Of a stretch of 64,000 bases of DNA, positions 8,844 through 19,235 are shown piece after piece. The DNA comes from Barthelona sp. PCE (taxonomy: Eukaryota > Metamonada: BaSk clade). Location: contig JAUFOR010000001.1 of assembly GCA_040285745.1 (NCBI GenBank), positions 558,001 through 622,000 on the forward strand, written 5' to 3'. Position numbers and translations under genes: made by a program. The notes under the pieces are model-generated. The model saw nothing but the letters and a program-made list of their open reading frames with translations. It had not been told where the DNA came from and did not search any database. Position 1 is the first letter of the stretch, and every line of letters begins with the position of its first letter.

Positions 8844-10685
8844 ATGCCACAACCAAAATCTACCGTTACTGAACACTTTACATTTACACCAATTGGTTTC
8901 AATGATAAAACAATCGTTTCTAGTAATAATGAGTCATTAAATACCAATAATGTTTGCCTTGTCGGTAAGCATAGGGGGATTATACATGGGCCGCCCATTG
9001 ACGGATCTTCAGCAGCAGAAAATATTAAGTGGTGTATGTTAAGACATTCATTGTTGGATCATAATATATTTTACCGCAGTGCCCGAGTGGGAAATGCTGG
9101 TACGGTTGTGGAATTGTTTGAATTTACTGAAGGGAAATTTTTTTTGACAAAAAGAATCAATCTCCCAGTTTTTGACCTTCCAATTTGTTTAAACAAAAGG
9201 TTCCTGTTCACCAAACAGGGAGTTGATGCATTTGGCATAAGATTAGAATTCATAGATCTTCAAATAGACACCATCCATCACTCAGACATTGTTCTTCGCC
9301 CAAACATCGAGTTCTTCGTTCATAATGGGGTTGCATACATGCTCTGTGATTTGAGCGTCATTGCTATGATCCTATTTACAGACCAAGGTTTACCAACCGT
9401 TAGTGAATGTACACCTCTGTTTGAGTTTCAGTGTTTCGCCTTGGATCGCACCCCTGGCGACAATGCCATGATTATAAAACGAGACAATGCGCTTTTTAGA
9501 CCATGTGTGGGCGATAATGATGAGGTAAACCTTCTTCCTTATGACGGAAAGTTTCCAGTTGAGTACAACACAAAAAAAATTGAATTTGTGCGCATTTTAG
9601 ACGTCACTATACCTCACCCCAGCGTCAATTTTCCAGGCATTTGTTGTGCTGAGTGGGATTTTGTACTATTAGATGGTGAAGTATATTGCACAAGCTATGG
9701 CTCACAAGGAGGAACCGATTTTTACCGATTATCCAAGCAGGAACTGGCCTGTTTGTTTGTTTTGAACTCCGAGGATGTTCCCTTTTCCCATAAAGTAAGA
9801 TCGGTAAAAGATGCTCCTATTGTGTTTGAATATTTTTTTAATTCAATTACAATATTGAATACAACCCAAGAACTACAAAGTATGCGCAGATTCTATGATA
9901 GTGAAGCGCAGAGATGGGATAGAGGATACGTAACAGAAAATTGTGGAAAAATCCGCGTTTTCATTGGAGAGACTGAGATGATTTCATTCGACCAATGTGA
10001 ATACAGTAGTGAGCCACACGATACCATCTTTAACAGGTATCATCATGCAACACAACAACCAGAAAAACAGTATTCTACAGTGCTTAATTGTGCTCCAATA
10101 TCAATGTTTATGATTCAATTCTTTGATATTGTTGGCAATAATGTATGGTTCACCAATGACTTGACGGATCTAAACCACATGGTTTTAAGCCAAGAAACTG
10201 GGGAAATTACATATTCTGAAACATACTCTTTGGGAGAATGCTGTGATGAATTAATTACTAATCAATATTGTGAAAATGAGATATTCATAGTGACTGAAAG
10301 TAGTCGTTTCTTTGTGAGATATGAGCCTGAAGAAGAGGACTATATGTTTATTGAGTTGGATTATGACGAGGAAGAAATGCATGAACCATTATTCATTGAT
10401 GAGAGTCTGCTGGTTATTAACAGTATTGCGTATGAGTTTGACTACGACAGCGTATCAAACACGTGGGATGTACAGCTGCAGTATGCGGATTTAGACAGAG
10501 ATAATTTATTTTCGCCCAATCGAAGAGTTGCTGTTGAATATGAGAATTTTGGTGATTATAACGTTAATGTGAATATAAGAACATTTGACGGCAGCGGTTT
10601 CACCAAAGAAACAAAGGAAGTGAATATGATTGAGTTCCTATCCAACTGCGATGTCAGTGTTCTATCTTTTAATAATAGCGAATAA
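8844..10685 (+). CDS. Unrecognised beta-rich protein, tandem family member 1, 613 aa
   Basis: I do not recognise a named family. The protein consists of short hydrophobic strands alternating with charged turns, the texture of a beta-propeller without clear WD signatures. No signal peptide or TM helix is seen. It starts MPQPK and shares layout with the next two genes, including a conserved C-terminal run: 'FDG...F..E.KEVN..EFL' here corresponds to 'LDGYD..FD' and 'SSYVLEEKRYN.FELL' in the gene ending at 12759. It is about 30 residues shorter than that paralogue and the more divergent of the two. The tandem, same-strand arrangement points to local duplication. It begins 85 nt after the giant surface protein gene. 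Function unknown. Confidence 0.7.
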   Translation: MPQPKSTVTEHFTFTPIGFNDKTIVSSNNESLNTNNVCLVGKHRGIIHGPPIDGSSAAENIKWCMLRHSLLDHNIFYRSARVGNAGTVVELFEFTEGKFFLTKRINLPVFDLPICLNKRFLFTKQGVDAFGIRLEFIDLQIDTIHHSDIVLRPNIEFFVHNGVAYMLCDLSVIAMILFTDQGLPTVSECTPLFEFQCFALDRTPGDNAMIIKRDNALFRPCVGDNDEVNLLPYDGKFPVEYNTKKIEFVRILDVTIPHPSVNFPGICCAEWDFVLLDGEVYCTSYGSQGGTDFYRLSKQELACLFVLNSEDVPFSHKVRSVKDAPIVFEYFFNSITILNTTQELQSMRRFYDSEAQRWDRGYVTENCGKIRVFIGETEMISFDQCEYSSEPHDTIFNRYHHATQQPEKQYSTVLNCAPISMFMIQFFDIVGNNVWFTNDLTDLNHMVLSQETGEITYSETYSLGECCDELITNQYCENEIFIVTESSRFFVRYEPEEEDYMFIELDYDEEEMHEPLFIDESLLVINSIAYEFDYDSVSNTWDVQLQYADLDRDNLFSPNRRVAVEYENFGDYNVNVNIRTFDGSGFTKETKEVNMIEFLSNCDVSVLSFNNSE

Positions 10686-10800
10686 TTGGCAATGAAATCG
10701 TCTAGTAAATGTGTGTGTACATCATAATAATGTTAACTTCTGCAAACAAATCTACCATTAATATGTTTTGTAATTGATACCTCTTTTCAAAGGGCTTTCT

Positions 10801-10820
10801 TTTGTTTGTTTGTTTGTTTG
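10801..10820 (+). repeat. (TTTG)5 microsatellite
   Basis: Five perfect TTTG units end 7 nt before the ATG of the gene at 10828. They could influence its expression through length variation, but that is speculative. Confidence 0.85.
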
Positions 10821-10827
10821 GAATTGA

Positions 10828-12759
10828 ATGCCAAGGATACAACCGCACATTGACTGCAGAATTGGTGTTGTAAACTCCAATTCTTCACGTAGCATTTTCA
10901 AGCCGAAGGGATTCAATCCTAAATCAGAAGCAACTTTTATGGTCATTCATAATCATAAAGATCGTATAGATTTACCAGAAAACTGTTCATTTTTGCGTCA
11001 ATGCGGCAGTCAATGTATTATCTATATGGATGACGATCACAAACGGGATGTTAAGACTAGAACTACGCTGTATAAACTCGTCGGAAAGAAATTCGAGGTG
11101 TTACGTACTGTTTCACTCAACGAATTAGATACCGATGTGAAATCGTACGTAGTTCTCAGTAATACATTTATAATAGCTCATTTAAGAGATAGTTCAATCA
11201 TAATTAACCTTTGTGCCGGAACAGTCCAGTGTTTTGACTACTTAGTTGATGAATATTTGAAAGCACCAGTTTTTTTTATGGGTGACGAACATGGCTGTAT
11301 GATACCTACCATCATTGATGAAGAGCTGAAACTCATAGAATTCCAAATTCCTTATGTAAGAGGATGTAGAATAGTTGAAATCATCAATTCAATACTTCCT
11401 TCTTACTTTTTTTTGGGGACATCAAAATTATTTCATGTAAGAATCGTTGAAGGGGTGGCAAGGGTCACTGAATACCCCTCAATTCATTTTCATTTGACGC
11501 ATTATCCGAAACAGTGTTTTCTTTACAACAATGTGTACTATTTTCACATGTCATCTTTAGGAGTTTTTGTCGGTTACAATTTGTCCGGTGACGTGCCTCT
11601 CCGCTCTGTAGATGCTTCCGGGACACGATATATGAGTCTGATGCACGTTGATGGTGTTGTGTATGGACTGGTTGACCGCTTCATGTATCCACTAGCTATA
11701 GAGTCCAATGTCGGTGGATACGGCATTGTCCCAAACGCCCATCACTCCATGGTGTGGAATGAGTTTTTCAAATTTCCAATGATTGCCAGTCCCCACCATG
11801 TTATAACCTTTGATTTGTTCGGTGAAACTCCAAGTGCTACAGTGTATGGAGCTGTTGAGGGGGACTCAAGACTGTTGTATGGACTGAATTCTAACTTTAA
11901 AAGGGGGAAAATAGTGACAAATCAAATATATTTGGAAAAGGAAGAATGTAGTGAAAATATGCTCGTTTATGATGAAGATAATCAACTTATACATAAAGAA
12001 AGGAACAGGGACGGATCCAACTTCTGCAAATTCTTGTTTGTATCAAATGCAATGATATATTTAGAAGGTGGCACTTCCGATGAAGTTTTTATTAAAGAAG
12101 GAAAGTTTTGTTTGGATGGTAACCTATGGTTCGATGTAAGAGCATCTGATAATGTTATCTGGTTTTCTGGGTCAAGTAATTTCGGTGTTGCACTCTTAGA
12201 TGAGTCAGGTAGTGTCATTCAATTTGATACATACAATGTTGATGTGGATAGCTATGATGATGTGATCCCGAATCTATATGATCCGTTGATGGCCCTGGTG
12301 TGCGGAGATGCGGTGAGCTGGGTAAGATATGATCCGGATACAAGAAGTTTTATCCGAAAAATCATTTGTGATGTTGAAGTTGGTTATCGAAACTGTTTTT
12401 TTCTGGACGATGACGTGGTGCTTTTGAAGGGAAAAATGTATCGCATTACCAATGATGGAGCCGAACGTATGGAAGTAGAGATTCCATGGAGTTGTAATTT
12501 TTCGAATTTGAAATTTGCTTATCATGGTTTTAAAAATACGATATATCGAACGCATTTGCGCCTTGATGGATACGATATGGTCTTTGATTCGCTAAAGTTC
12601 AACAATGATTTTTCCAGTTACGTTCTTGAAGAGAAACGTTACAATATTTTTGAATTGCTGTCAACCAACGCTGAATTTATCCCTATTTCCGAAGTGTGTG
12701 GACGGTTTCTAAACCAAATTTCTATGCACTACACATATGCACCGTATTATCTGGAATGA
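10828..12759 (+). CDS. Unrecognised beta-rich protein, tandem family member 2, 643 aa
   Basis: Intact second copy of the three-gene tandem. The N-terminus MPRIQPHID matches MPRLNPHIS of the broken third copy, and many blocks align (for example EIINSILPS with EIINAEVPT, and VVYGLVDRFMYPL with EMYLLFDDWMYPF). The predicted secondary structure is all-beta with repeated hydrophobic strands of 6-8 residues, suggesting a propeller-like fold; this is inference. No signal peptide, membrane helix, zinc motif or catalytic signature is visible, so the protein is probably cytosolic. The start is the first ATG after the TTTG microsatellite. Function unknown; the family may be lineage-specific. Confidence 0.75.
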   Translation: MPRIQPHIDCRIGVVNSNSSRSIFKPKGFNPKSEATFMVIHNHKDRIDLPENCSFLRQCGSQCIIYMDDDHKRDVKTRTTLYKLVGKKFEVLRTVSLNELDTDVKSYVVLSNTFIIAHLRDSSIIINLCAGTVQCFDYLVDEYLKAPVFFMGDEHGCMIPTIIDEELKLIEFQIPYVRGCRIVEIINSILPSYFFLGTSKLFHVRIVEGVARVTEYPSIHFHLTHYPKQCFLYNNVYYFHMSSLGVFVGYNLSGDVPLRSVDASGTRYMSLMHVDGVVYGLVDRFMYPLAIESNVGGYGIVPNAHHSMVWNEFFKFPMIASPHHVITFDLFGETPSATVYGAVEGDSRLLYGLNSNFKRGKIVTNQIYLEKEECSENMLVYDEDNQLIHKERNRDGSNFCKFLFVSNAMIYLEGGTSDEVFIKEGKFCLDGNLWFDVRASDNVIWFSGSSNFGVALLDESGSVIQFDTYNVDVDSYDDVIPNLYDPLMALVCGDAVSWVRYDPDTRSFIRKIICDVEVGYRNCFFLDDDVVLLKGKMYRITNDGAERMEVEIPWSCNFSNLKFAYHGFKNTIYRTHLRLDGYDMVFDSLKFNNDFSSYVLEEKRYNIFELLSTNAEFIPISEVCGRFLNQISMHYTYAPYYLE

Positions 12760-13353
12760 ATTTATTAATAACGCAATCAAATTGATTCATTCCATGTATT
12801 ATAATCCAATATCCTACTAAAAAGAGCTTTTTAAGTTCTAGAGAAGAAGTGATCTTTGTTTACCATTCTTACATCCTCTAGATCTAGGTTCTTAAGGAAC
12901 AAATATCTTACTAAATTCTGTTTTTTACATATTCAGCAGTAATGTTACTAAACTTTTTCTACTGTTTAACGAAATAATTCATTTTACTCATATTAGATGT
13001 TCATATATTTTATTTAAACCTGCTTAAGGAACTGTTGTAAAAGGTGATGTTGTATGTAGTTAAGTTCTGTTGGTGTTTGGAATTGATAAGCCGATATGCG
13101 CGTTTTACATCACAAAGGGACATCAGTTGTTGCACATCGGATATGTTTACTCATGTAAACTAATGGCTGGAATGTATTAACAATTCCTTTCAAAATTTAT
13201 TACTTAATTTTCGAAATACTTACTTCAAAATCACATAAACAGCATCTATAGCAAGTGTGTGAAGTTTGGGCTGTGAATTAGAACTCTGATTTTCATGTGT
13301 AATACTACATTCATCTTTTATCACATTGCGATCTCAAATATCGCACCAACATC
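12760..13353. other. Intergenic spacer, about 590 nt
   Basis: AT-rich DNA between tandem paralogues 2 and 3. I see no open frame, tRNA or repeat of note. It is long relative to the local spacing, consistent with duplicated and then decayed sequence. Confidence 0.6.
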
Positions 13354-15238
13354 ATGCCTCGTCTGAACCCCCACATTAGTTCCAGCACTGGCGTTGTTCA
13401 CCAAACACACCCAAATTTTGCACTTTTCGAACCTCATGGATACGTTCCTCCATCCAGAGACACCACATTTTTAATTGCACCAGACACAAAAAACCGTATA
13501 AGACTGCCCAAAGCATATTATTTGGTCAGGCACTGTATTTTAAGCAATATGGTATATGATAATCCTATGCAAAGTGATGAATCACATATTTCTCTTTACA
13601 AGCTCAATGATGGGAGTTTCCAAGAGATAAAGCAACTGGATTTGCAAAGATATGATGATTTGCAATTCTCAACCGTTTCTATTCTCAATGATCGGTTCGG
13701 TATTTTTTTTTTGACTCCAGGCATTGTTCAAGTGTGGACTTTTTAACAGGAAATGTAATAAGAAATGAATATAGTATCGTAAGGCACTCTCATTCCATGT
13801 TGATTTTTACCAACGGAACAAATTACTTAACTCCATCCATCATCAATGATTCGATAGAATTTATAACTATACAGGTACCCTTTAGTGCAAATACTAACGC
13901 TGTGGAGATTATTAACGCTGAAGTTCCAACAGTGATGCTTATCAATGCTGAATGTATATATTTAGTGACGATTGTAGACGGGATAGCGCACGTAGAGCAG
14001 GAGTTTGTGCACTTTGAGTTCGAACACAAGCCAGCTGAGGCGTTCTTAATTGATATGTTTATTACTTTTTTATACCTAATTTGCATAGAATTGTTGGGTA
14101 TAAGTATGAAGGTCAGTTCGCATATCGCCATGTCGAGGTTTCTCATACAATGTTCAGTAAGCTGATGTGCTTAAATGGAGAAATGTATCTTCTTTTCGAC
14201 GATTGGATGTACCCATTTGAAATACATAGTGATGTTAGAGGGTACGGTGTGCTGAAGGACATGCATTTTAAGGTGAACGTGAGGTCATTTAATTCGAAAA
14301 TTACACCAGTAATGGTTTCTGACCAGCACGTTTTATTCCTTGACATCTTCCGTTCTTCTCCTTGTTGCTTTATCCATGGAGCTTCAGAAGGGAATGACAA
14401 GGTGTTAGTGCTTGCAAACTCTTTGTTCAAACACAATGAAATAGTGTACACCCACCTTTATCATGATGGGTCGAAGTACGAAGTATATGAAGATAAAGAA
14501 TTTTGTCAACAGTTAGAAGAGGAAATGCCCAGATACAAGGAAGCGTGGTACACATCGAAAAACTTTGTACGTTTAAAGGATGGTCACTATCCCATTATGC
14601 AAGTAGGTTCGGATGAAATTGAGGGTGTTATTCGATCAAATAGTTGGTTTGAAGCGATACCTGTCAACGATGTCATGTGGTGTGCTGGTTCGAGTGAAGT
14701 TGGCCTTGTGATTTTTAACGACAATGGCGAGTTTAGTAGATTTCGATCGTTTGAGACAGTTGAAGATATGTATACTGATTTTACACCCAACCAGTACAAT
14801 CCAATGATGGCGGTCATACCCAAGGATGGACATGTAGATCTCGTTGTGTATGATGAAGTTGAAGATAAATTTTTGCACCTTTTTGTGAATGAAGGTTATT
14901 CCAGCAGTGGGGATTATATGTTCATTGATGCTGATGTTTTTTTGCATATTGACATGTTGTATCGTGTTAACAGCGATGGAGTTGAGAGAATTGATTTAGA
15001 ACTGCCATGGGACTTGAAGTACACACATTATGTTACTTATTTATCAGTCAAAAGAGGAACCATAACGCGATTAAGCACATGTTTGGACGGGTACGACATA
15101 ACATTTGATGTTTTGTCATTTAACCATGATTATTCAAGCTATGTTATTGAGCAGAAACGAGTCAATGTTCTTGAACTGATTTTACAACAATGTGAGTTCT
15201 TTCCTGTTTCTTCTATTAGCACAAAAATGAAGCGTTAG
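13354..15238 (+). pseudogene. Frameshifted third copy of the tandem family
   Basis: Three overlapping frames (13354-13746, 13734-14165, 14081-15238) together cover the full length of the paralogue at 10828. The first frame gives the N-terminus and stops just after GIVQVWTF. The paralogue's equivalent segment (GTVQCFDYL) continues instead in the second frame as DFLTG. The second frame diverges near 14055, where sense resumes in the third frame with HRIVGYKYEGQFA, and runs to the conserved C-terminus (LDGYDITFD and SSYVIEQKRVN). Two separate indels are needed, so this is either a recent pseudogene or carries two assembly errors. A run of ten T residues lies just upstream of the first break. Codon composition remains gene-like throughout, so decay would be recent. 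Confidence 0.75.
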
Positions 15239-15376
15239 TTTAGCTTATCTGATCTGTTCACACTTTTTAAGAGGGAAGAAAGAAAATATGCCTGAGCAAA
15301 TTGACGTGTTATAGTAGCGCATAATTCAAGTGAATTATTAAGACAACAAGCAATAAAACGAGCATTTACACTGCAA

Positions 15377-16939
15377 ATGCTAATTGACATGCTTAACAAA
15401 GTGTTTTTTCATTTCATGTCTTTATCGCATCTTTTTCTCACAGTATTTATTGTAATCACGTTTGTTCACGGTCAAACTCCCGAGAATATGCCAGATCTTG
15501 ATGAATATCAATTGCCACGTTATCATTTTAATCCAGGACTGCAATTTGACGAGTGGTGGATTAACGATCCCATTGGAACGTTCAAGTACAAGGGTAAATG
15601 GCACCTTTTCTATCAGCTAAACCCGTATGGGTCTACTTGGGGTAATATTTCATGGGGGCATGCCGTGTCTGACGATTTGGTTCATTGGAAGCACCTACCC
15701 ATCGCTATATCCCCAACAGAGCATTATGAGACTGATGGATGTTGGTCAGGAAGCGCATTCATAGATGATGACGGTATACCGGGCTTATGGTACACTGCAG
15801 CACGACCTGAAGTACAGTGTCTTGCGCGTCCAAAGGACCCAAGCGACCCTGAGCTCCGGGAATGGATTAAGGATGAAAATAACCCCATAATGACACAGCA
15901 ACCAGAACATGCCACTGGATGGAGAGACCCTGTCGTCAAGAAGATGGCAGATGGACGTTGGCAGATGGTGTTGGGAGGCGGAACCAACGCCAATAACCAG
16001 TACGTAGGGGCGGTATTTGTTTACTATAGCAGCTCTCCAACCGGACCATTTGAGTACTCCGGAAACATGCTTGACTCTACAGAAATACAGAGTGGACCTG
16101 TATTCCAAGTGTGGGAGTGCCCCATTCCAGTCCGAGAGGCCGATAATAAGGGTTTCATTCTCATTTCAGCCGAAAATGTTGAAGACCCCAAGCACGAAAT
16201 TGTGATTTCCGGTGAATTCAGGGAAGATAACACGTTCGAGGGCACTGTATCACAGGCAATAGACACGGGAGTTGTTTATGCTTCACGCAATTTCATTGAC
16301 ACGAATATATTCATTGGTTGGCTCCGAGAATCGTTGACGAGCAAAGCCCTTTTGCATCGCAGCTGGGCAGGTTCTATGACTCTGCCCCGCGACTACACCC
16401 TTGTGAGCGGTTTCTTGCAGGTGAAGCCAAACGATGCGTACAAGCTACTGAGGAAAGAAAATACTGTGGAAGAGTACAACCTTACCGTATCACCTCAGAT
16501 CATTGGAACAGCTTTCCAACATGAAGTCGTGCTCCGCTTCAACGAAACAGAAGGGGTTCAGCTTTGGCAATTTACAGTTCTAGCAAGTGAAACAACAAAG
16601 AAAGGAGTCGATATTTTTGTGAAAAACGATAATGGAATGATGATTTTGAGTACTGACAACGCCGAGACGGATGTTGATCCGATGGAATGTGTCAAAGGAG
16701 CCTTCAAACCTACGACATCTATTTGGATCGGTGGTGAAGAGCATGTTGTTCGCATTTTCGTGGACAGGAGCGTCGTTGAGGTGTACCATAACGATAGGTC
16801 GGTGCTCTCAGCCAGAGCTTATCTTGATGAGCACCACACAAGGATTCTAGGCTTTGTGCATTCAGATAACAAAGACATACTTACACATTGCACCATCACT
16901 ACCTATCTCATGGAGGATGTGAACTTGAATAAAGAATAG
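15377..16939 (+). CDS. Secreted GH32 invertase / beta-fructofuranosidase
   Basis: Glycoside hydrolase family 32 enzymes hydrolyse sucrose or fructans with retention of configuration. The 520-aa protein has an N-terminal signal peptide (ending near VHG, residue 32). The nucleophile motif reads WINDPIG (Asp about 64), the transition-state stabiliser motif is GWRDP (about 180-184), and the acid/base motif is WECP (about 244-248). A C-terminal beta-sandwich follows, with DRSVVEVYHND near residue 465. All three GH32 catalytic carboxylates are present. A downstream ATG (15416) gives a tidier signal peptide and is an alternative start. Its secretion implies extracellular or vacuolar sucrose use. GH32 genes in anaerobic protists are often attributed to lateral transfer; I cannot test that here. 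It converges on the Alba-like gene with 7 nt between stops. Confidence 0.92.
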   Translation: MLIDMLNKVFFHFMSLSHLFLTVFIVITFVHGQTPENMPDLDEYQLPRYHFNPGLQFDEWWINDPIGTFKYKGKWHLFYQLNPYGSTWGNISWGHAVSDDLVHWKHLPIAISPTEHYETDGCWSGSAFIDDDGIPGLWYTAARPEVQCLARPKDPSDPELREWIKDENNPIMTQQPEHATGWRDPVVKKMADGRWQMVLGGGTNANNQYVGAVFVYYSSSPTGPFEYSGNMLDSTEIQSGPVFQVWECPIPVREADNKGFILISAENVEDPKHEIVISGEFREDNTFEGTVSQAIDTGVVYASRNFIDTNIFIGWLRESLTSKALLHRSWAGSMTLPRDYTLVSGFLQVKPNDAYKLLRKENTVEEYNLTVSPQIIGTAFQHEVVLRFNETEGVQLWQFTVLASETTKKGVDIFVKNDNGMMILSTDNAETDVDPMECVKGAFKPTTSIWIGGEEHVVRIFVDRSVVEVYHNDRSVLSARAYLDEHHTRILGFVHSDNKDILTHCTITTYLMEDVNLNKE

Positions 16940-16946
16940 TTAGTCT

Positions 16947-17351
16947 TTAGAGTTTGGTAACAGATAAAACAACGGTCATTGAACTCACTGCTCTCTTCTG
17001 TTCAAAATCCTCCTCATCAAAGTGTGCTCGATCAGTAACCTCGATCGTATCTGTTGTTATTTCCTCGCTGAGTGGAATAGGACACGTCCTCTTAACTCGA
17101 TTGACAATATCAAGTAAGTTAACGATTCCGTTGCCCAAAGATGAAACTATCATCTGCTGCTCTCCCTTTAACACGAACATTTCTGTGATGTAGGCTACGT
17201 ATGAATGCCTGGGGGTTGTGGTTGTTACTTTAACGTGCTTTGGATCGTATTCCGGATTGAGAGGCATTCGCTGCCATCTTACACCCTGTGGCAACTGTAC
17301 ACGCGCATATGAATTCTTGATTTCCTCAAGCTTATCGAATGAAGCTTGCAT
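16947..17351 (-). CDS. Alba-like nucleic-acid-binding protein
   Basis: Alba-superfamily proteins bind RNA or DNA (in eukaryotes, Rpp20/Rpp25 of RNase P/MRP and Mdp2-like translational regulators). The 134-aa protein fits the beta-alpha-beta-alpha-beta-beta Alba layout: YVAYITEMFVLKGEQQMIVSSLG, then GIVNLLDIVNRVKRTCP and TDTIEV, and finally a strand MTVVLSV. The Gly in the middle (SSLGNGI) takes the place of the Alba 'G.A/G..I' turn. The ATG at 17351 is preferred because the frame upstream starts only with a non-ATG extension. Stops of this gene and the invertase are 7 nt apart and convergent. Which Alba subfamily is uncertain. Confidence 0.6.
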   Translation of the reverse strand: MQASFDKLEEIKNSYARVQLPQGVRWQRMPLNPEYDPKHVKVTTTTPRHSYVAYITEMFVLKGEQQMIVSSLGNGIVNLLDIVNRVKRTCPIPLSEEITTDTIEVTDRAHFDEEDFEQKRAVSSMTVVLSVTKL

Positions 17352-17541
17352 GATATGGGTGAAAAGTATAAACACATGTTTTTGTCGATTTTTGGGTCAC
17401 GTACAACTAGTTAGTGATGGGATCTGCATGGCTGAGCATAAGCAAAACTACAAAACGAAAATATGGAGATGTTTTAGCCTTTTCAACCACTTTCGGATAT
17501 TAACGCGTTCTTTTTCGTGATTGCGATATATTCTGGGCAAA

Positions 17542-18309
17542 ATGCGAGATTTGACAGAAACTTTTATGATGTTAACAAACGGAACAACCGTTCAACCTCG
17601 AGCACCATCACATTACCGTGATTATGATATCCAGACGCAGTTCATGTCGGTTGCCTCTCCTATACTCATTGATCTGATATCCATTGAACATGCATTTGAA
17701 GAAAACAAGGAGCTTCTTTACAGTAGCAACGTATTGGGTAAAGAGATGCTGTATCTCACCACTAAGTTCTCTCAATCCCTCACAGATCTCCAGGAGCTGC
17801 ATTCCACCATTATATTTCGAGCTCAAACCATCTCTACATTCTGCAATGGCGTATGTCAGTGTCTAGCGAGTCGTTTGACCGATCTCAACACCAAAATGGA
17901 CGAATGCAGACGGGTACGTATACTAACGATCCGTGATAATCATATACCCATGAAGAACACATCACCTTCATATGCTTCTGGCAATGATAGCAATAGTGCA
18001 GGTCTCCAAAAGCAGAACCAAGAGATGGTGCAAATGCACGTATCTATACAGGAATCAGTTGTGAAGACTGAAAGAAGCATGAACGAGATCAGCGAGATGA
18101 TGCAAGCAATGATGAACGAGCTGGCCAGTCAACAAGACGATATATATCAGGTTGTCACCAACACAGACCAGGTGGAAAACACCTTTGAGGAGGCGATAGA
18201 TTATCTTTCTGATGCTTTAAAGAGTAGCTCATGGTCTAAATCTTTTTTGGCTAAATTTTTTTTGGTTCTAACAATGATCATTTGGATGTATCACTTTTTA
18301 CATGATTAG
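17542..18309 (+). CDS. Syntaxin-18/Ufe1-like Q-SNARE
   Basis: Syntaxin 18 (Ufe1) is the ER Qa-SNARE for retrograde Golgi-to-ER fusion. The 255-aa protein is tail-anchored: a single C-terminal hydrophobic segment (about residues 233-252, FFLVLTMIIWMYHF) ends near the last residue. Before it, residues about 155-220 form a SNARE-like heptad helix with a central Gln at LASQQDD as the likely zero layer. An N-terminal helical region precedes it and begins MRDLTETFMML, like the short conserved Syntaxin-18 head. The ATG at 17542 is used because the upstream part of the frame lacks ATG. It converges with the unknown gene at 18573. Qa identity is likely; the precise subfamily is inferred. Confidence 0.7.
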   Translation: MRDLTETFMMLTNGTTVQPRAPSHYRDYDIQTQFMSVASPILIDLISIEHAFEENKELLYSSNVLGKEMLYLTTKFSQSLTDLQELHSTIIFRAQTISTFCNGVCQCLASRLTDLNTKMDECRRVRILTIRDNHIPMKNTSPSYASGNDSNSAGLQKQNQEMVQMHVSIQESVVKTERSMNEISEMMQAMMNELASQQDDIYQVVTNTDQVENTFEEAIDYLSDALKSSSWSKSFLAKFFLVLTMIIWMYHFLHD

Positions 18310-18572
18310 ATATTGTTGTATTATAAGGTAGCGAATATAATGGTTTGTTTTAATCTGCTTTTAGGTTAAAATAACGAGTTTTTTTAAGTATGATTAATAA
18401 AATTAAATTTATGATAAAATTTGAAGATTTATTTTGTGTTGGTAAAAAAAAAATTAGGTAGACAACAGGAATTTAGAAACGATACGGTAACAAGGGAAGG
18501 CTGCTAAAAAAAAAGATAGCGAGCAAAAAGGGGAAGGATTATGTGCAAAAGGTGTGGGTGATAAGTAAGTTA

Positions 18573-19235
18573 TTAAGCAGTGTACAGTGACATGTCATCG
18601 AAACCATAATAATCAAAAGAATCATAATTATTATTTCTGTACTGATGTGAATCACCAATCTCTGTGGGAGAAGGTCTCTCAATCATCTGCATCTTTGTTT
18701 CGGATGACAATTGATCATCTATGCTTTGAATTACATTACTTAAAGAATTACACCAAAAGCCAGCTTCGCCTTTGTTAAATAGCTCAAGCCACTCTTCGTA
18801 GCCTTCACCAATATCATTCTCATCCAGGTCATCAATGTTGGTAACGTGGGTTTTAAGGTCTTTGCGCAGTGTTTTACCCTCAATGGGGATATGCGGAATG
18901 TCATTAATATGTGGACAAGATAAATGCAAATTATTAATGGCAACATGCACAACTTCAGAGTCATCGTCGAGAACATCGACTCGAAGAATAAGACATAAAC
19001 TCTCTGAGTCACAGTATCGTGACTTGTATTGATACACTTCACCAGGACAAATTTCTTGAATAGAAGTGGTAGTAGAAGTTCGCCAGCGTCGTGAAGTCTG
19101 TCTGCGCTTGGATGTACGCTTCAAATTTGTTGGAAACACCTCCCCTTCAATGGTTATGGAAAGGTCATCCATGCTCATATTTGAATCCATGGTCATATTT
19201 GAATTATTTCTGTTCATATTGTTATTCATGTTCAT
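18573..19235 (-). CDS. Hypothetical protein with Met/Asn-rich head, 220 aa
   Basis: I do not recognise this with confidence. The first 25 residues are a low-complexity Met/Asn repeat (MNMNNNMNRNN). An Arg-rich segment (KRRQTSRRWR) follows, then a compact domain of about 120 residues with alternating strands (GEVYQYKSRYC, LCLILRVDVLDDD) and a C-terminal motif EEWLELFNKGEAGFW. That last motif reminds me of small uncharacterised bacterial proteins with a 'W...G.AG.F' ending, which would suggest transfer, but this is a weak memory-based impression. The tail is disordered and Asn/Tyr-rich. No signal peptide or TM helix. Confidence 0.6.
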   Translation of the reverse strand: MNMNNNMNRNNSNMTMDSNMSMDDLSITIEGEVFPTNLKRTSKRRQTSRRWRTSTTTSIQEICPGEVYQYKSRYCDSESLCLILRVDVLDDDSEVVHVAINNLHLSCPHINDIPHIPIEGKTLRKDLKTHVTNIDDLDENDIGEGYEEWLELFNKGEAGFWCNSLSNVIQSIDDQLSSETKMQMIERPSPTEIGDSHQYRNNNYDSFDYYGFDDMSLYTA

